From MW101C3 sp943367595 (GTDB lineage Bacteria > Cyanobacteriota > Cyanobacteriia > PCC-6307 > Cyanobiaceae), in assembly GCA_943367595.1 (NCBI GenBank), contig CALRJS020000007.1, positions 44,245 to 108,244 of the forward strand: 64,000 bases of DNA. Direction: 5' to 3'. Under the pieces are notes generated by a model that was not told the origin of the DNA, ran no database searches, and was given only the letters and a program-made list of their open reading frames with translations. The first letter of the stretch is position 1, and every line of letters starts with the position of its first letter. Position numbers and translations under genes: made by a program. Positions 35,113-44,439 of this stretch are shown here, one piece after another.

Positions 35113-36639
35113 ATGCCAAAGCAAGCGCCCGTGCCCAAGCCAGTGCCACCGCCCGTGCCGGGGTCCGTGCTCGTGTCTTCGCCGTGCCGGCGAGCACCCA
35201 GCGCGGGGAAGCTGAGCAACGCCGCATGGGCGCGAGGCCCCGGAGTCTCCCTGCTGGCCTTGGGCGGCTTGATGCTGAGCCTGACCGGTTGCGGCGGCAC
35301 CGCGCGCATCATCGGGCAGGCTCCCGCTGATCTGCCCTTGCCGCCTGGCATGGAGGTGGCGTTCAACCACAGGGCTGACCGCCACTACCGCAGTCCGGTC
35401 AGTGGCCTGAAGCGCAATGGCGACAATCTCGAGCAGATGCTGCTCGACACGATCGGCCGCGCCGAACGGGAGATCCTTGTGGCGGTGCAGGAGCTCAGCC
35501 TGCCAGAGGTGTCGCGGGCGCTGGTGGCCAAACAGCGCGCCGGGGTCAGTGTGAAGGTGGTGCTGGAGAACACCTACAGCCGGCCGTGGAGCGAAGAGCA
35601 CCCGGTGGACCTCGACAGCCGTCAGCGCAGCCGCCACCACCAGCTGAAGGCACTGGCGGACAGCAACCGTGACGGGGTGCTCAGCCTGGAGGAGCGGCAA
35701 CAGGGGGATGCGGTGGCCCTGCTGCGGCGCGGCGGTGTGCCGCTGCTTGATGACACCGCCGATGGCAGCGCCGGCAGCGGTCTGATGCACCACAAGTTTC
35801 TCGTGGTGGACGGCCGCTGGGTGGTGACCGGATCGGCGAATTTCACCCCCTCCTGCATCCACGGCGACCTCAATGATGGGCGCACCCGGGGCAATGCCAA
35901 CCACCTGCTGCGGATCGACAGCCGCCCCCTGGCGGCTGTTTTCAACGGCGAGTTTTCCCGCCTCTGGGGGGATGGCCCTGGCGGCTTGCCGGACAGCCGC
36001 TTCGGCATCGGCAAGGACAACGGGGACCTCCAGCAGGTGATGGTGGGCCCCACCAAGGTGGAGGTGCTGTTCGCACCGCACCGGCGCCTTGATCCCCGCA
36101 ACGGCCTCGCCCTGATCGAGACGGAACTGGCCCAGGCGCAGCAACGCCTCGATCTCAACCTGTTCGTGTTCTCTGCCCAGAATCTGGCCAACCGCATCGG
36201 CCAACTGCAGCAGCAGGGGGTGCGGATCCGGGTACTGGCTGATCCAGGCTTCGCCACTCGCTCCTTCTCGGAAGTGCTCGATCTGCTGGGCCTGGCCATG
36301 GCCGATCACCGCTGCAAACGGGAAGCGGGCAACGCACCCCTGGCCCATCCCCTCGCTGGAGTGGGCACGCCGCGGCTAGCCCGGGGCGACAAGCTTCACC
36401 ACAAGGTGGCGGTGATCGATGACCGCAGCGTGATCACCGGCTCCTTCAACGGGAGTCCGTCCGCGGCCCATGGCAACGACGAAACCCTGATGATCATCCG
36501 CTCGCCGCAGCTGGCCGCCCACTTCAACCGCGAAATGGATCACCTGTGGCAAGGGGCCGAGCTGGGGTTGACGCCACGGCTGCAACGCAAGCTGCAACAG
36601 AGCAGGCAACGCTGCGGCGTCGGTGAGCAGCGCAGCTGA
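35113..36639 (+). CDS. Phospholipase D-like lipoprotein with an EF-hand loop
   Basis: 508 residues from ATG (MPKQAPVPK). A Pro-rich leader precedes a lipobox (LMLSLTGC), so it is probably membrane-anchored outside the cytoplasm. Two HxKx4D motifs mark the PLD superfamily: HHKFLVVD (H226, K228, D233) and HHKVAVID (H429, K431, D436), each followed by a GSANF/GSFNG strand. Between them at residues 183-194 lies DSNRDGVLSLEE, a textbook 12-residue calcium-binding EF-hand loop. It may be a phosphodiester hydrolase or transphosphatidylase regulated by calcium; substrate unknown. Confidence 0.85.
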   Translation: MPKQAPVPKPVPPPVPGSVLVSSPCRRAPSAGKLSNAAWARGPGVSLLALGGLMLSLTGCGGTARIIGQAPADLPLPPGMEVAFNHRADRHYRSPVSGLKRNGDNLEQMLLDTIGRAEREILVAVQELSLPEVSRALVAKQRAGVSVKVVLENTYSRPWSEEHPVDLDSRQRSRHHQLKALADSNRDGVLSLEERQQGDAVALLRRGGVPLLDDTADGSAGSGLMHHKFLVVDGRWVVTGSANFTPSCIHGDLNDGRTRGNANHLLRIDSRPLAAVFNGEFSRLWGDGPGGLPDSRFGIGKDNGDLQQVMVGPTKVEVLFAPHRRLDPRNGLALIETELAQAQQRLDLNLFVFSAQNLANRIGQLQQQGVRIRVLADPGFATRSFSEVLDLLGLAMADHRCKREAGNAPLAHPLAGVGTPRLARGDKLHHKVAVIDDRSVITGSFNGSPSAAHGNDETLMIIRSPQLAAHFNREMDHLWQGAELGLTPRLQRKLQQSRQRCGVGEQRS

Positions 36640-36734
36640 AGCGACAGGGCTCCTGGCCAGCGCCGGAGCCTGTCCGCACGGAAAGAGAGGAAGCGGCAGG
36701 TGAGCAGGCTCTGCGGACAGCTTCAGGACAAGTT

Positions 36735-36805
36735 ATTGGCACGGGCACTGGAAATGGTATTGGAATTGGCACTGGAATTGGAATAGGCAAAGGAAAGGGC
36801 AATGG
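36735..36805. repeat. 6-bp-periodic low-complexity tract
   Basis: About 11 imperfect hexamers of the GGAATT/GGCACT/GGCAAA type in the gap between the PLD-like and sulfotransferase-like genes. In the plus strand it alternates Gly with another residue in one frame; no gene is supported over it. Confidence 0.6.
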
Positions 36806-36850
36806 GCCATTGCAACGAGCACGCGTGGTGTCGTGCTGCTTGCACCGACA

Positions 36851-37846
36851 TCAACCGTCAATCTTCTTGGCCAGGCGCTCCGAAAGGTTGTCGAGAAAAG
36901 CAGCAGAGGCGGCCGAAAGGCCGACCTTCTGCATCACCGAAAGTGGATCCATCGCCTCTCTCTGTACATACAGGGTGCGCACCAACACAATCATCAAGGC
37001 TGCGTCGATTCCGAGCTGGGCGCAGGCCTCAGCCTTCTTTACAGTGCGCAGGAAGTGAACCGTGGCTTCCAGTGTGAGCTGGGCCGTATCGCTTTTCCCT
37101 GCCGCCGCGAGCTTCAATCCAGCAAGAATCATCAGCAGATACTCGACCTCTGCAAATGGATCGGCATTTCGTTCGTCGGCAGAGATCGTGCCACTTGCGA
37201 TTGCAGACTGCAAGGCGAAGCGCGCACTGAAAGGCAGCATATCCAGAACCGCTTCAAAATAGAAACCCACAGGATCCGCCACACCATCCATGGATTTCTC
37301 CACGACCGGGTAACCGAGCTCTCGCCACTTGTCGCATTCGCGGTGCTTTGCCTGCTCTATTTTCACGAAGAACGTCGGCGCCGAGAAAGCGATCTCCCTG
37401 CGCAATCCCAGAGAAATGTCCCGCAGTCTGTTCTTGAGATCGGAATAGGCAAGCTGAGGAAGATCACGCAACGTCAGCAGGAGCTGCACCCGCTCAAAGT
37501 GACCTGACAGCTTCACGATCAGGTCACGGGTGGCGGCCCGATCAGCGTTCAGCAATTCCGTGAACACTTCCGAACTGATCACGCAGAGCCAGTAGGGGGC
37601 CCGGTCCAGCTCCTCAACCAGTTGGTTGATGTAGTGGTCAACAGAAAGCGATCGATCTCTGGGCAGAAAAGGATGGTTAGGGAAATAGCACCCCGGCAGC
37701 AAGGCGTGCTGGGGTCCCGGCGCCCGTGCCGTGCGGGGATACAGGCATCCGCAGCTGGCCAGCACCTCGTCGTGGCGATGCAGAAAGCCCTGAAACGACG
37801 TGGTGGCGGTCTTGTGCAGGCCCACGTGCAACAGCAGTGACGTCAT
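36851..37846 (-). CDS. Sulfotransferase-like P-loop protein
   Basis: 331 residues from ATG (MTSLLLHVGLHKTATTSFQ). The HVGLHKTATTSFQGFL loop is the PAPS 5'-phosphosulfate-binding P-loop of sulfotransferases. The middle part LLLTLRDLPQLAYSDLKNRLR resembles the 3'-phosphate-binding region. Acceptor unknown (glycan, lipid or small molecule). An in-frame extension to 39259 runs through the divergent flavoprotein gene and is rejected. Convergent with no partner; divergent from the flavoprotein across 100 bp. Confidence 0.7.
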   Translation of the reverse strand: MTSLLLHVGLHKTATTSFQGFLHRHDEVLASCGCLYPRTARAPGPQHALLPGCYFPNHPFLPRDRSLSVDHYINQLVEELDRAPYWLCVISSEVFTELLNADRAATRDLIVKLSGHFERVQLLLTLRDLPQLAYSDLKNRLRDISLGLRREIAFSAPTFFVKIEQAKHRECDKWRELGYPVVEKSMDGVADPVGFYFEAVLDMLPFSARFALQSAIASGTISADERNADPFAEVEYLLMILAGLKLAAAGKSDTAQLTLEATVHFLRTVKKAEACAQLGIDAALMIVLVRTLYVQREAMDPLSVMQKVGLSAASAAFLDNLSERLAKKIDG

Positions 37847-37948
37847 TGCCCAGGCCCACACCCCACCGCCGCAATTCAACAACGTCGATCCCACCATGGG
37901 GCTGGGCCACCCTGCGCCCCACCACCCGCTCCCTGGCTGCTCCTCCCT

Positions 37949-39184
37949 TTGCCCGTCGCTTCCTCCGCCGCTGCCTCCTCCTCCCGCAGCGATGTGGTGA
38001 TCGTGGGCGCCGGCCCTGCCGGTGCCTCCCTTGGCCTGCTGCTGGCCGAGCGGGGCCTGCGGGTCACGCTGTTGGAGGCGAGCCGCCGCTTCGATCGCCA
38101 GTTCCGCGGGCAGGGGCTGATGCCTTGCGGGCTGGAGGCGCTCGCCCAGATGGGGCTGGAGCCCCTGCTGGCCGGTCTGCCCCAGCGGGCACTGGCGGGG
38201 TGGTCGTTCTGGATCAACGGGCGCGAGCTGTTCGACGCCGCTGAACCACTCGGCAGCACAAGGCCGTGCACGCTCGTGCCCCAGCCGGCCCTGCTGGAGG
38301 CGCTGGTGCAGCGCGCCTGCCGGCACGAGAGCTTCAGCTGGAGGCCGGGGGAAACCGTGCAGGGCCTCATGCGCCGGCAGGGGCGCGTCGCTGGCGTGCG
38401 GCTCTCCGGCGATCGGGTGCTGGCCGCCGATCTGGTGATCGCCTGCGATGGCCGCAGCTCGGGCCTGCGGCGTGCGGCCGGCCTGCCGATTGTCAGCGCC
38501 CCCAGCCCGATCGACGTGCTCTGGTTCCGGCTGCCTGCCCAGCCGCGCTGCAGCGCCGACAACCGCTTCATGGTGCTGCTGGGCCCCGGCGGCGGCTGCA
38601 GCCTGTTTCCTGCCGCAGAAGACGGCGAGCTGCAGCTGGGCTGGCTGGTGGGCCCTGGCGAACGGATCACGCGCACACCGCTGGAGTGGGCAGAGGCCTT
38701 CGCCGCCCTGGCACCCGACTGGCTGGCCGCCCACGTTCGGGCCCATGCCGCTGCAATCCGGGGTCCGGAGGCGCTGTCGGTGCAGGTGGGCTGCTGCCCG
38801 CACTGGCAGGAGCCCGGCCTGCTGCTGCTCGGAGACGCCGCCCACCCGATGAGCCCGGTGCGGGCGCAGGGCATCAACATGGCTCTCCGCGACGCGATCG
38901 TGGCGGCCAACTGGCTGGTGCCGCCGCTGCAGCAGGGCGCCGGACCGCAGGCCATCGATGCGGTGCTGCCCCGGATCCAGCAGGAGCGGCAGGCGGAGAT
39001 CCAGCTGGCGCAGCGGGCCCAGCAGGCCGAAGCGGCCCAGGGCGATCTGCTGCGGCGGCGGCCGGAGCTGCGCGCTCTGCTCGCGCCGCTGGCGCCCCTG
39101 GCCGGCCCCCTGGTGAAGGCGCTCTGGGTGCGGCGCCAGGCACCGCTGCGCGACGGCTTCCTGCCGGTGCGACTGCGCGTGTGA
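37949..39184 (+). CDS. FAD-dependent monooxygenase-type oxidoreductase
   Basis: 411 residues from TTG, with possible later starts. FAD-binding GxGxxG in VVIVGAGPAGASLGLLLAERG, the second motif VIACDGRSSGLRRAAG and the C-terminal LLLLGDAAHPMSPVRAQGINMALRDA (GD motif) are those of group A flavoprotein monooxygenases. Substrate unknown; hydroxylation of an aromatic or isoprenoid is typical. The C-terminus is Gln/Ala/Arg-rich (QQAEAAQGDLLRRR). Confidence 0.85.
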   Translation: MPVASSAAASSSRSDVVIVGAGPAGASLGLLLAERGLRVTLLEASRRFDRQFRGQGLMPCGLEALAQMGLEPLLAGLPQRALAGWSFWINGRELFDAAEPLGSTRPCTLVPQPALLEALVQRACRHESFSWRPGETVQGLMRRQGRVAGVRLSGDRVLAADLVIACDGRSSGLRRAAGLPIVSAPSPIDVLWFRLPAQPRCSADNRFMVLLGPGGGCSLFPAAEDGELQLGWLVGPGERITRTPLEWAEAFAALAPDWLAAHVRAHAAAIRGPEALSVQVGCCPHWQEPGLLLLGDAAHPMSPVRAQGINMALRDAIVAANWLVPPLQQGAGPQAIDAVLPRIQQERQAEIQLAQRAQQAEAAQGDLLRRRPELRALLAPLAPLAGPLVKALWVRRQAPLRDGFLPVRLRV

Positions 39185-39264
39185 CCGCGGCGCGTATGCC
39201 CAGGGCGGCACCCCAGCTTCGCGGCCTCTGCGGTCATGATGAGGGGGCTGCCCCTCCACGCCCC

Positions 39265-39786
39265 ATGTCCCGGCACCGCCTCCCCATCCGGCGCTCCGCC
39301 ATCGCCCGAAGGCTCCCGCCCTGGACCGGGCCCGTGGGCGCCGGCTGGCTGCTGGGCGGTTGGCTGGCGGCTGGAGCCCTGACGGGGGCCGGCCCCGTGG
39401 CCGCAGCCAGGCCCAAGCCGCCGGCGTTTCCCACCACGGCGGAGTTGCGCACGATTCAGCTGGCCACCTTCGCCTGCTCCCGCGAGAACGGCGCCGAAGC
39501 CTGCAGCCGCGCCCGCAGCCTCGCGGATCCGCTGATGGACAACCCCCTGCTGCCCTCCTTCTGCAAGGACACGGTGTGGAGCATCGTGCAGCAGGCCGAG
39601 CCGGCCGCCACCAACAGCTTCCAGCGCCGCGATGACCTCGACCGAGCGGGTGAGCAACTGCTCAGGCGCTGCCAGCAACCCAGCGCCGCCAGCACCAGGA
39701 AGCAGGACGACGGCCCCCGCCGTCCACCCGCCGCTGGTGGGCCTGGATCTGGCAGTGGGCAGCCCTCCGGCGCCGGTGGCTCCTGA
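39265..39786 (+). CDS. Secreted hypothetical protein
   Basis: 173 residues from ATG. A long signal region (WLLGGWLAAGALTGAGPVAAAR) precedes the domain PTTAELRTIQLATFACSRE, then LPSFCKDTVWSI and EQLLRRCQQP, with four cysteines spaced as two possible disulfides. It looks like a picocyanobacterial secreted family of unknown function. The C-terminal 35 residues are Pro/Gly/Ser-rich. Confidence 0.65.
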   Translation: MSRHRLPIRRSAIARRLPPWTGPVGAGWLLGGWLAAGALTGAGPVAAARPKPPAFPTTAELRTIQLATFACSRENGAEACSRARSLADPLMDNPLLPSFCKDTVWSIVQQAEPAATNSFQRRDDLDRAGEQLLRRCQQPSAASTRKQDDGPRRPPAAGGPGSGSGQPSGAGGS

Positions 39787-39792
39787 CCCGGG

Positions 39793-40032
39793 TCAGTCCC
39801 AGTCGTAGCTGAGGCGGGAACCGGGCATCCGTTCGCTCAGCTCGGCGAACACGGTGGCGAGGATTTCAGGACCGCAATCGGGATGGGCCCGCACCTCCTT
39901 GACCAACCGCTTCACGTCGGATTCGGAGAGGCCGCGGTACTTGATCACTTCGTCCACCTTGGAGCGGAAGAGATCCAGCAGGGCCTGCTGCTCCGTGGTC
40001 AGGGGCTTGCCGCCGCTGCGTTCGATGTCCAT
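39793..40032 (-). CDS. Conserved small hypothetical protein
   Basis: 79 residues (MDIERSGGKPLTTEQQALLD). Soluble, helical, one Cys (HPDCGPE). Transcribed with and 6 nt downstream of the next secreted gene. Function unknown. Confidence 0.65.
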   Translation of the reverse strand: MDIERSGGKPLTTEQQALLDLFRSKVDEVIKYRGLSESDVKRLVKEVRAHPDCGPEILATVFAELSERMPGSRLSYDWD

Positions 40033-40038
40033 CGGCGG

Positions 40039-40446
40039 TCAGGGTTGGGTGTGAGAGCCTGCGGGCGGTGCCGCCAGTGCCAGCAACTGCCGCGCTGTGG
40101 TTTCCATGAAGGTCGCCGACCAGCCGGTGGTGACCACCACGCGATCAGCCAGCTCACAGAGCGGCGAGGCGGCACCGGCACGCGCGCAGCTCGCCGAGAG
40201 CCCCAGCAGTGCGTTGGTGAGCTTGCCGCGCAGGCAATGCTCCGTGCCCGATTGATCGAGCACCGCCTGGGCGGCCTGCCGGGTGCGATCGATCGCCTGG
40301 GCGTGGTCAGGCGATGGAGCAGGCGCAGGAACACCGCCACGGGCCGGGAGGGAAGGCGCTCCCACCAGGGCGACGGCGGCCAGCAGGGTCGTGACCAGGG
40401 CGGATCGGCCCCGCAGACGACGCCGGTCGGGAGTGCACAGGGTCAC
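40039..40446 (-). CDS. Secreted hypothetical protein
   Basis: 135 residues from GTG (MTLCTPDRRRLRGR), with signal segment LVTTLLAAVALVGAPSLPA and then a Pro/Ala linker and a helical domain with cysteines at HCLRGK, SASCARAG and PLCELAD. Function unknown; paired with the 79-residue gene below it. Confidence 0.55.
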   Translation of the reverse strand: MTLCTPDRRRLRGRSALVTTLLAAVALVGAPSLPARGGVPAPAPSPDHAQAIDRTRQAAQAVLDQSGTEHCLRGKLTNALLGLSASCARAGAASPLCELADRVVVTTGWSATFMETTARQLLALAAPPAGSHTQP

Positions 40447-40550
40447 GGGCCTGAAAAGCGAAGGGGGGTGTCCTTGCGCACGCTACCGAGGTCGCCCGGA
40501 TCTGCCTCACGGGAGGCAGGGTTACGTTGGACCCCCACACAGTTGGCCCG

Positions 40551-42212
40551 ATGACGAGCAGCGCTTCCGCAGGCTCCGTTGCCCCCTGCCGCGTGACGCT
40601 GGCCAGCCCATTCACCGACCAGAAACCGGGCACCTCCGGGCTGCGCAAAAGCACCCGGCAGTTCCAGCAGCCCCACTACCTGGAAAGCTTCGTGGAAGCG
40701 GTGTTCCGGGTGCTGCCGGGGGTAGAGGGGGGCACCTTGATCCTCGGAGGGGATGGCCGCTACGGCAACCGCCAGGCCATCGATGTGATCTGCCGCATGG
40801 GCGCCGCCCACGGCCTGGCCCGGCTGATCACCACCACCGACGGCATCCTCTCGACTCCCGCCGCCTCCCACCTGATCCGGAGGCACGCGGCGATCGGCGG
40901 CATCATCCTCTCGGCCAGCCACAACTCCGGCGGTCCCGACGGCGACTTCGGTGTGAAGGTGAACGGGGCGAACGGTGGCCCGGCGCCGGAATCGATCACC
41001 GACGCCATCTACGCCGTCACCCAGACCCTCGACAGCTACCGCATCGCGGAGGGCAGCCCCCTGCCTCTGGAGGCGCCCGGCACTCACCGCATCGGCGGAT
41101 TGCAGGTGGAGGTGATCGACGGCGTGGACGACTACCTGACCCTGCTGCAGGGCCTGTTCGACTTCGACGCGATCGCCGACCTGCTGGCGAGTGACTTCCC
41201 GGTGGCTTTCGATGCCATGCACGCCGTCACCGGCCCCTACGCCCGCCGCTTGTTCGAAGGGTTGCTGGGGGCACCCGCTGGCACGGTGCGCAACGGCATC
41301 CCCCTGGAGGATTTCGGCGGCGGGCACCCCGACCCCAACCTCACCTACGCCCATGAGCTGGCGGATCTGCTGCTGGAGGGCGATGCCTACAGCTTCGGTG
41401 CCGCCTGCGATGGCGATGGCGATCGCAACATGATCCTGGGCCGCCGCTGTTTCGTGAACCCCAGCGACAGCCTGGCGGTGCTCACCGCCAACGCGACGTT
41501 GGCACCGGGATATGCCGGCGGCCTGGCGGGCGTGGCCCGCTCGATGCCCACGAGCGCCGCAGTGGATGTGGTGGCTGCCGAGCTGGGGCTCCCCTGCTAC
41601 GAAACGCCAACGGGCTGGAAGTTCTTCGGCAACCTGCTGGATGCCGGCCGGATCACCCTCTGCGGTGAGGAAAGCTTCGGCACCGGCAGCAACCACATCC
41701 GCGAAAAAGACGGGCTGTGGGCCGTGCTGTTCTGGCTGCAGATCCTGGCCCGGCGCCGCTGCTCGGTGGCCGAGGTGATGGCCAGCCACTGGGCCCGCTT
41801 CGGCCGCCACTACTACTCCCGCCACGATTACGAAGCCATCGCCAGCGACCGCGCCCACGGTCTCTACGACCGCCTGCATGGCCTGCTGCCCTCCTTGAAG
41901 GGCACGGGCTTTGCCGGCCGCTCGATCGCCACCGCCGACGACTTCAGCTACGACGATCCGGTGGATCAATCGACGACGCGGGGGCAGGGACTGCGCCTGC
42001 TGCTCGACGACGGCAGCCGGGTGGTGTTCCGCCTCTCCGGCACCGGCACCCAGGGCGCCACCCTGCGCCTTTACCTCGAGAGCTTCGTGCCCTCCAGCGG
42101 CAATCTGGCCCAGGATCCCCAGGCAGCCCTCGCCGATCTGATCAGCGCTGCCGATGGTCTGGCCGAGATCCGCAGCCGCACCGGCATGGATCGGCCCACG
42201 GTGATCACCTGA
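40551..42212 (+). CDS. pgm: Phosphoglucomutase
   Basis: 553 residues from ATG (MTSSASAGSVAPC). Interconverts glucose-1- and glucose-6-phosphate for glycogen metabolism. Motifs: SPFTDQKPGTSGLRK at the start, the catalytic phosphoserine in ILSASHNSGG, the Mg2+ loop GAACDGDGDRNMI and the sugar-binding CGEESFGTGSNHIREKDG, and the C-terminal phosphate motif FRLSGTGTQGATLRLY. Length and order match the bacterial alpha-PGM family. Confidence 0.96.
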   Translation: MTSSASAGSVAPCRVTLASPFTDQKPGTSGLRKSTRQFQQPHYLESFVEAVFRVLPGVEGGTLILGGDGRYGNRQAIDVICRMGAAHGLARLITTTDGILSTPAASHLIRRHAAIGGIILSASHNSGGPDGDFGVKVNGANGGPAPESITDAIYAVTQTLDSYRIAEGSPLPLEAPGTHRIGGLQVEVIDGVDDYLTLLQGLFDFDAIADLLASDFPVAFDAMHAVTGPYARRLFEGLLGAPAGTVRNGIPLEDFGGGHPDPNLTYAHELADLLLEGDAYSFGAACDGDGDRNMILGRRCFVNPSDSLAVLTANATLAPGYAGGLAGVARSMPTSAAVDVVAAELGLPCYETPTGWKFFGNLLDAGRITLCGEESFGTGSNHIREKDGLWAVLFWLQILARRRCSVAEVMASHWARFGRHYYSRHDYEAIASDRAHGLYDRLHGLLPSLKGTGFAGRSIATADDFSYDDPVDQSTTRGQGLRLLLDDGSRVVFRLSGTGTQGATLRLYLESFVPSSGNLAQDPQAALADLISAADGLAEIRSRTGMDRPTVIT

Positions 42213-42219
42213 TCGGTGA

Positions 42220-44130
42220 TCACCTGATCGGCGGTTCGATCCGGCGCGGGTCCTGGTCTTGACCTGGACCTGGGCCTAGGCCTGGGGCTCTGTCTGGACC
42301 TGGAACTGGTCCTTGGCGGGGTCCTGGTTCTTTGCCTTGGCCAGGAACTGAGTCTTGGGCAAGGCCTGGTTCCGTGCCTTGGCCGGGGCCGGTGGCCTGT
42401 GCGCTGGCGACCGGCGGGCCAGTGGAATCCTGCTGGGCAAGCTGCGCCGACAGGGCCCGGATCGCCTTCTTGACGGTGCGATAGGGCTTGCCGTGGGGGG
42501 TGAAGCCATAGCGCGACAGCTTGGCCAACAGTTCATCGGCGCTCACCACGAACACCGGAAACAACTGACGGCGCTGGAATTCGGCCTGGAGATCCATCAA
42601 TGTCTTGGCGGCGGAATAGTCCACCGCATCGATGCCGGAGGCATCGATCACCAACCCCTTGAGGTCCGGGCCATTCAGTGTGATCAGGTTCAGCACCTCC
42701 TCCATGAAGGCGCTGGCGTTGGCATAAAACAGATTTGCCTCGAAGCGATAGGCCACGATGCCCGGCGCCGCAAACACCCCCGCCGCCACCGGCACCGTGT
42801 ACCAGCCCCGAGCGGCGTCATGGGCCCAGAGGCGCGTTCGGGGCCTGTAGGTGTGGCGCACCTGATCGATCAACGACAGGCCCACCGCCAGCAGAATCCC
42901 CTGCATCACCCCCAGCAGCGCCACACAGAGGGCGGTGAGGATGGCAATCACGAACTCGCTGCGCTGCAAGCGATAGAGCTCCCGCAGGCCGCGCAGATCG
43001 ATCAACTTCAGGCCGATCACAAACACGATCGTCGACAACACCACAGCCGGGAGAAAGCCGAGGGGATCGGTGAAAAAAGCCAGCACCGCCAGCACCACCA
43101 CGGCCATGGTGAGGTGCGCCACCTGGCTTCGGCCGCCGGCTGCATCCAGCATTTCCGTCTTGGTGGGGCTGCCGTTGACCACGAACGTCCCGGAGAGCGC
43201 CGCGCCCAGGTTGGCAATGGCCAGGCCGACAAGGTCGCCGTTCTGATCCACGCGTTCGTGATGCCGCTGGGCATAGGCCCGGGCCGTGGCGGCACTCTGG
43301 GCAAGGATCACCACAAAGCAGGAGGCGGCAGTGGTGAGGGCCTGATTGAGCTCGGCGGCCTGCAGCCTGGGCCAGGCCAGCTGCGGCAGACCATGGGGAA
43401 CCGTGCCCACCACCTCAAGGCCGTGGTGTTGGAAATCGAACGCGGCACTGGCCACGATCGTGGCCACCACCGCGATCAGGGCCCCGGGCAGCCGCGGCGA
43501 CCAGCGCTTGCAACCAGCGATCACCGCCAGCACCAGCACGGCCAGCAGCAGGGACGCGCCGCTGGTCTGCCCCAACCGCTGCAGCACCGAGAGGATCTGG
43601 GCGAACGATCCATTCCCTTGCTTCTCCAGACCCAGCAGGCCGCTGAGCTCGCCGGCGGCCACCTGCAGGCCGATCCCGGTGAGCAGGCCGATCAGGGCAC
43701 TGCGGGAGAGAAAATCAGCGAGAAAGCCCAGCCGCAGCCAGGTGGCGAGCACGAGCATGGCCCCCACCAACAGGGCCACCATCGAGGTGAGCTGCACATA
43801 GGCGCTGGAACCTGGCGCCGCCACCGCGCCCAGCGTGGCCGCCAGGATCGCGGCGGTGGCGGAATCGGCCGCCACCACCAGCTGGCGGGAAGCGCCGAAC
43901 ACGGCAAAGGCCAGCACCGGGATCAGCAGGGTGTAAAGCCCGGTGACCACAGGGGTGTGGGAAATGCGGGTGTAGCCCATCACCTCGGGGATGGCCAGAG
44001 CCGCCAGGGTGAGCCCGGCCAGCAGGTCGTCAGCGAGGCCGGTGCGGCGGACCGGCAGTACACCCCGCAGCAACGCCATACCCAGCCAATGCGGGCCGTC
44101 CGTGCGCTGGGCGGGCCGGTGGAAGGGCAC
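42220..44130 (-). CDS. SulP family anion transporter with STAS domain
   Basis: 636 residues. About 10-12 membrane segments with the SulP signature ALAIPEVMGYTRISHTPVVTG, NLGAALSGTFVVNGSPTKTE, and a cytoplasmic STAS domain (residues 460-560, LKGLVIDASGIDAVDYSAAK). SulP members carry sulfate, or bicarbonate as BicA in cyanobacteria; the choice cannot be settled from the sequence. The last 55 residues are Pro/Gly/Gln repeats (PGQGTEPGLAQ-, PGQGKEPGPRQ-) and are not part of the family core. Confidence 0.88.
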   Translation of the reverse strand: MPFHRPAQRTDGPHWLGMALLRGVLPVRRTGLADDLLAGLTLAALAIPEVMGYTRISHTPVVTGLYTLLIPVLAFAVFGASRQLVVAADSATAAILAATLGAVAAPGSSAYVQLTSMVALLVGAMLVLATWLRLGFLADFLSRSALIGLLTGIGLQVAAGELSGLLGLEKQGNGSFAQILSVLQRLGQTSGASLLLAVLVLAVIAGCKRWSPRLPGALIAVVATIVASAAFDFQHHGLEVVGTVPHGLPQLAWPRLQAAELNQALTTAASCFVVILAQSAATARAYAQRHHERVDQNGDLVGLAIANLGAALSGTFVVNGSPTKTEMLDAAGGRSQVAHLTMAVVVLAVLAFFTDPLGFLPAVVLSTIVFVIGLKLIDLRGLRELYRLQRSEFVIAILTALCVALLGVMQGILLAVGLSLIDQVRHTYRPRTRLWAHDAARGWYTVPVAAGVFAAPGIVAYRFEANLFYANASAFMEEVLNLITLNGPDLKGLVIDASGIDAVDYSAAKTLMDLQAEFQRRQLFPVFVVSADELLAKLSRYGFTPHGKPYRTVKKAIRALSAQLAQQDSTGPPVASAQATGPGQGTEPGLAQDSVPGQGKEPGPRQGPVPGPDRAPGLGPGPGQDQDPRRIEPPIR

Positions 44131-44141
44131 GCGGCCGGTCC

Positions 44142-44438
44142 TCAGAAGTCGTCTCCGCGTTCGTCCAGCGGCGCACCAGGCTGGCCGCGGCGGGTGAGGC
44201 TGATCTGCCGCAGCGTTTCTCCCCAGGCGCCGCAGAAGCCCGCCATGCCGATCACCAGCGCCCAGAAGCGGGGGTGGATCGCCGGCAGAAGTTCACCAGG
44301 GGTGCGCGAGGCGTGATGGGCCAGCACCAGCAGCACCAGCACGGCGAGGGCATAAAGACATCCGGCCAGGGCGATGCGGCGGCGATCGACCCGCAACTGA
44401 CGGCGCGGACGGTAGCCGGCAGGGCGGGGTAGCGGCAT
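44142..44438 (-). CDS. Small RND-associated membrane protein, copy 1 (ETLRQ motif)
   Basis: 98 residues. Basic N-terminus, then two hydrophobic segments (LAGCLYALAVLVLLVLA; FWALVIGMAGFCGAWG) and the motif GETLRQISL. It lies directly after an RND permease gene, separated by one base. It is homologous to the small proteins at 48943-49185 and 55937-56263 by segment order and the E-T-x-R-Q motif. Function unknown; an accessory role for the pump is inference from position. Confidence 0.65.
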   Translation of the reverse strand: MPLPRPAGYRPRRQLRVDRRRIALAGCLYALAVLVLLVLAHHASRTPGELLPAIHPRFWALVIGMAGFCGAWGETLRQISLTRRGQPGAPLDERGDDF

Positions 44439-44439
44439 C

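Noticed and set aside
36851..39259. 802-codon extension of the sulfotransferase-like gene
   Set aside because: The extra 470 codons run through the divergent flavoprotein gene; the P-loop fold starts at the ATG at 37846.
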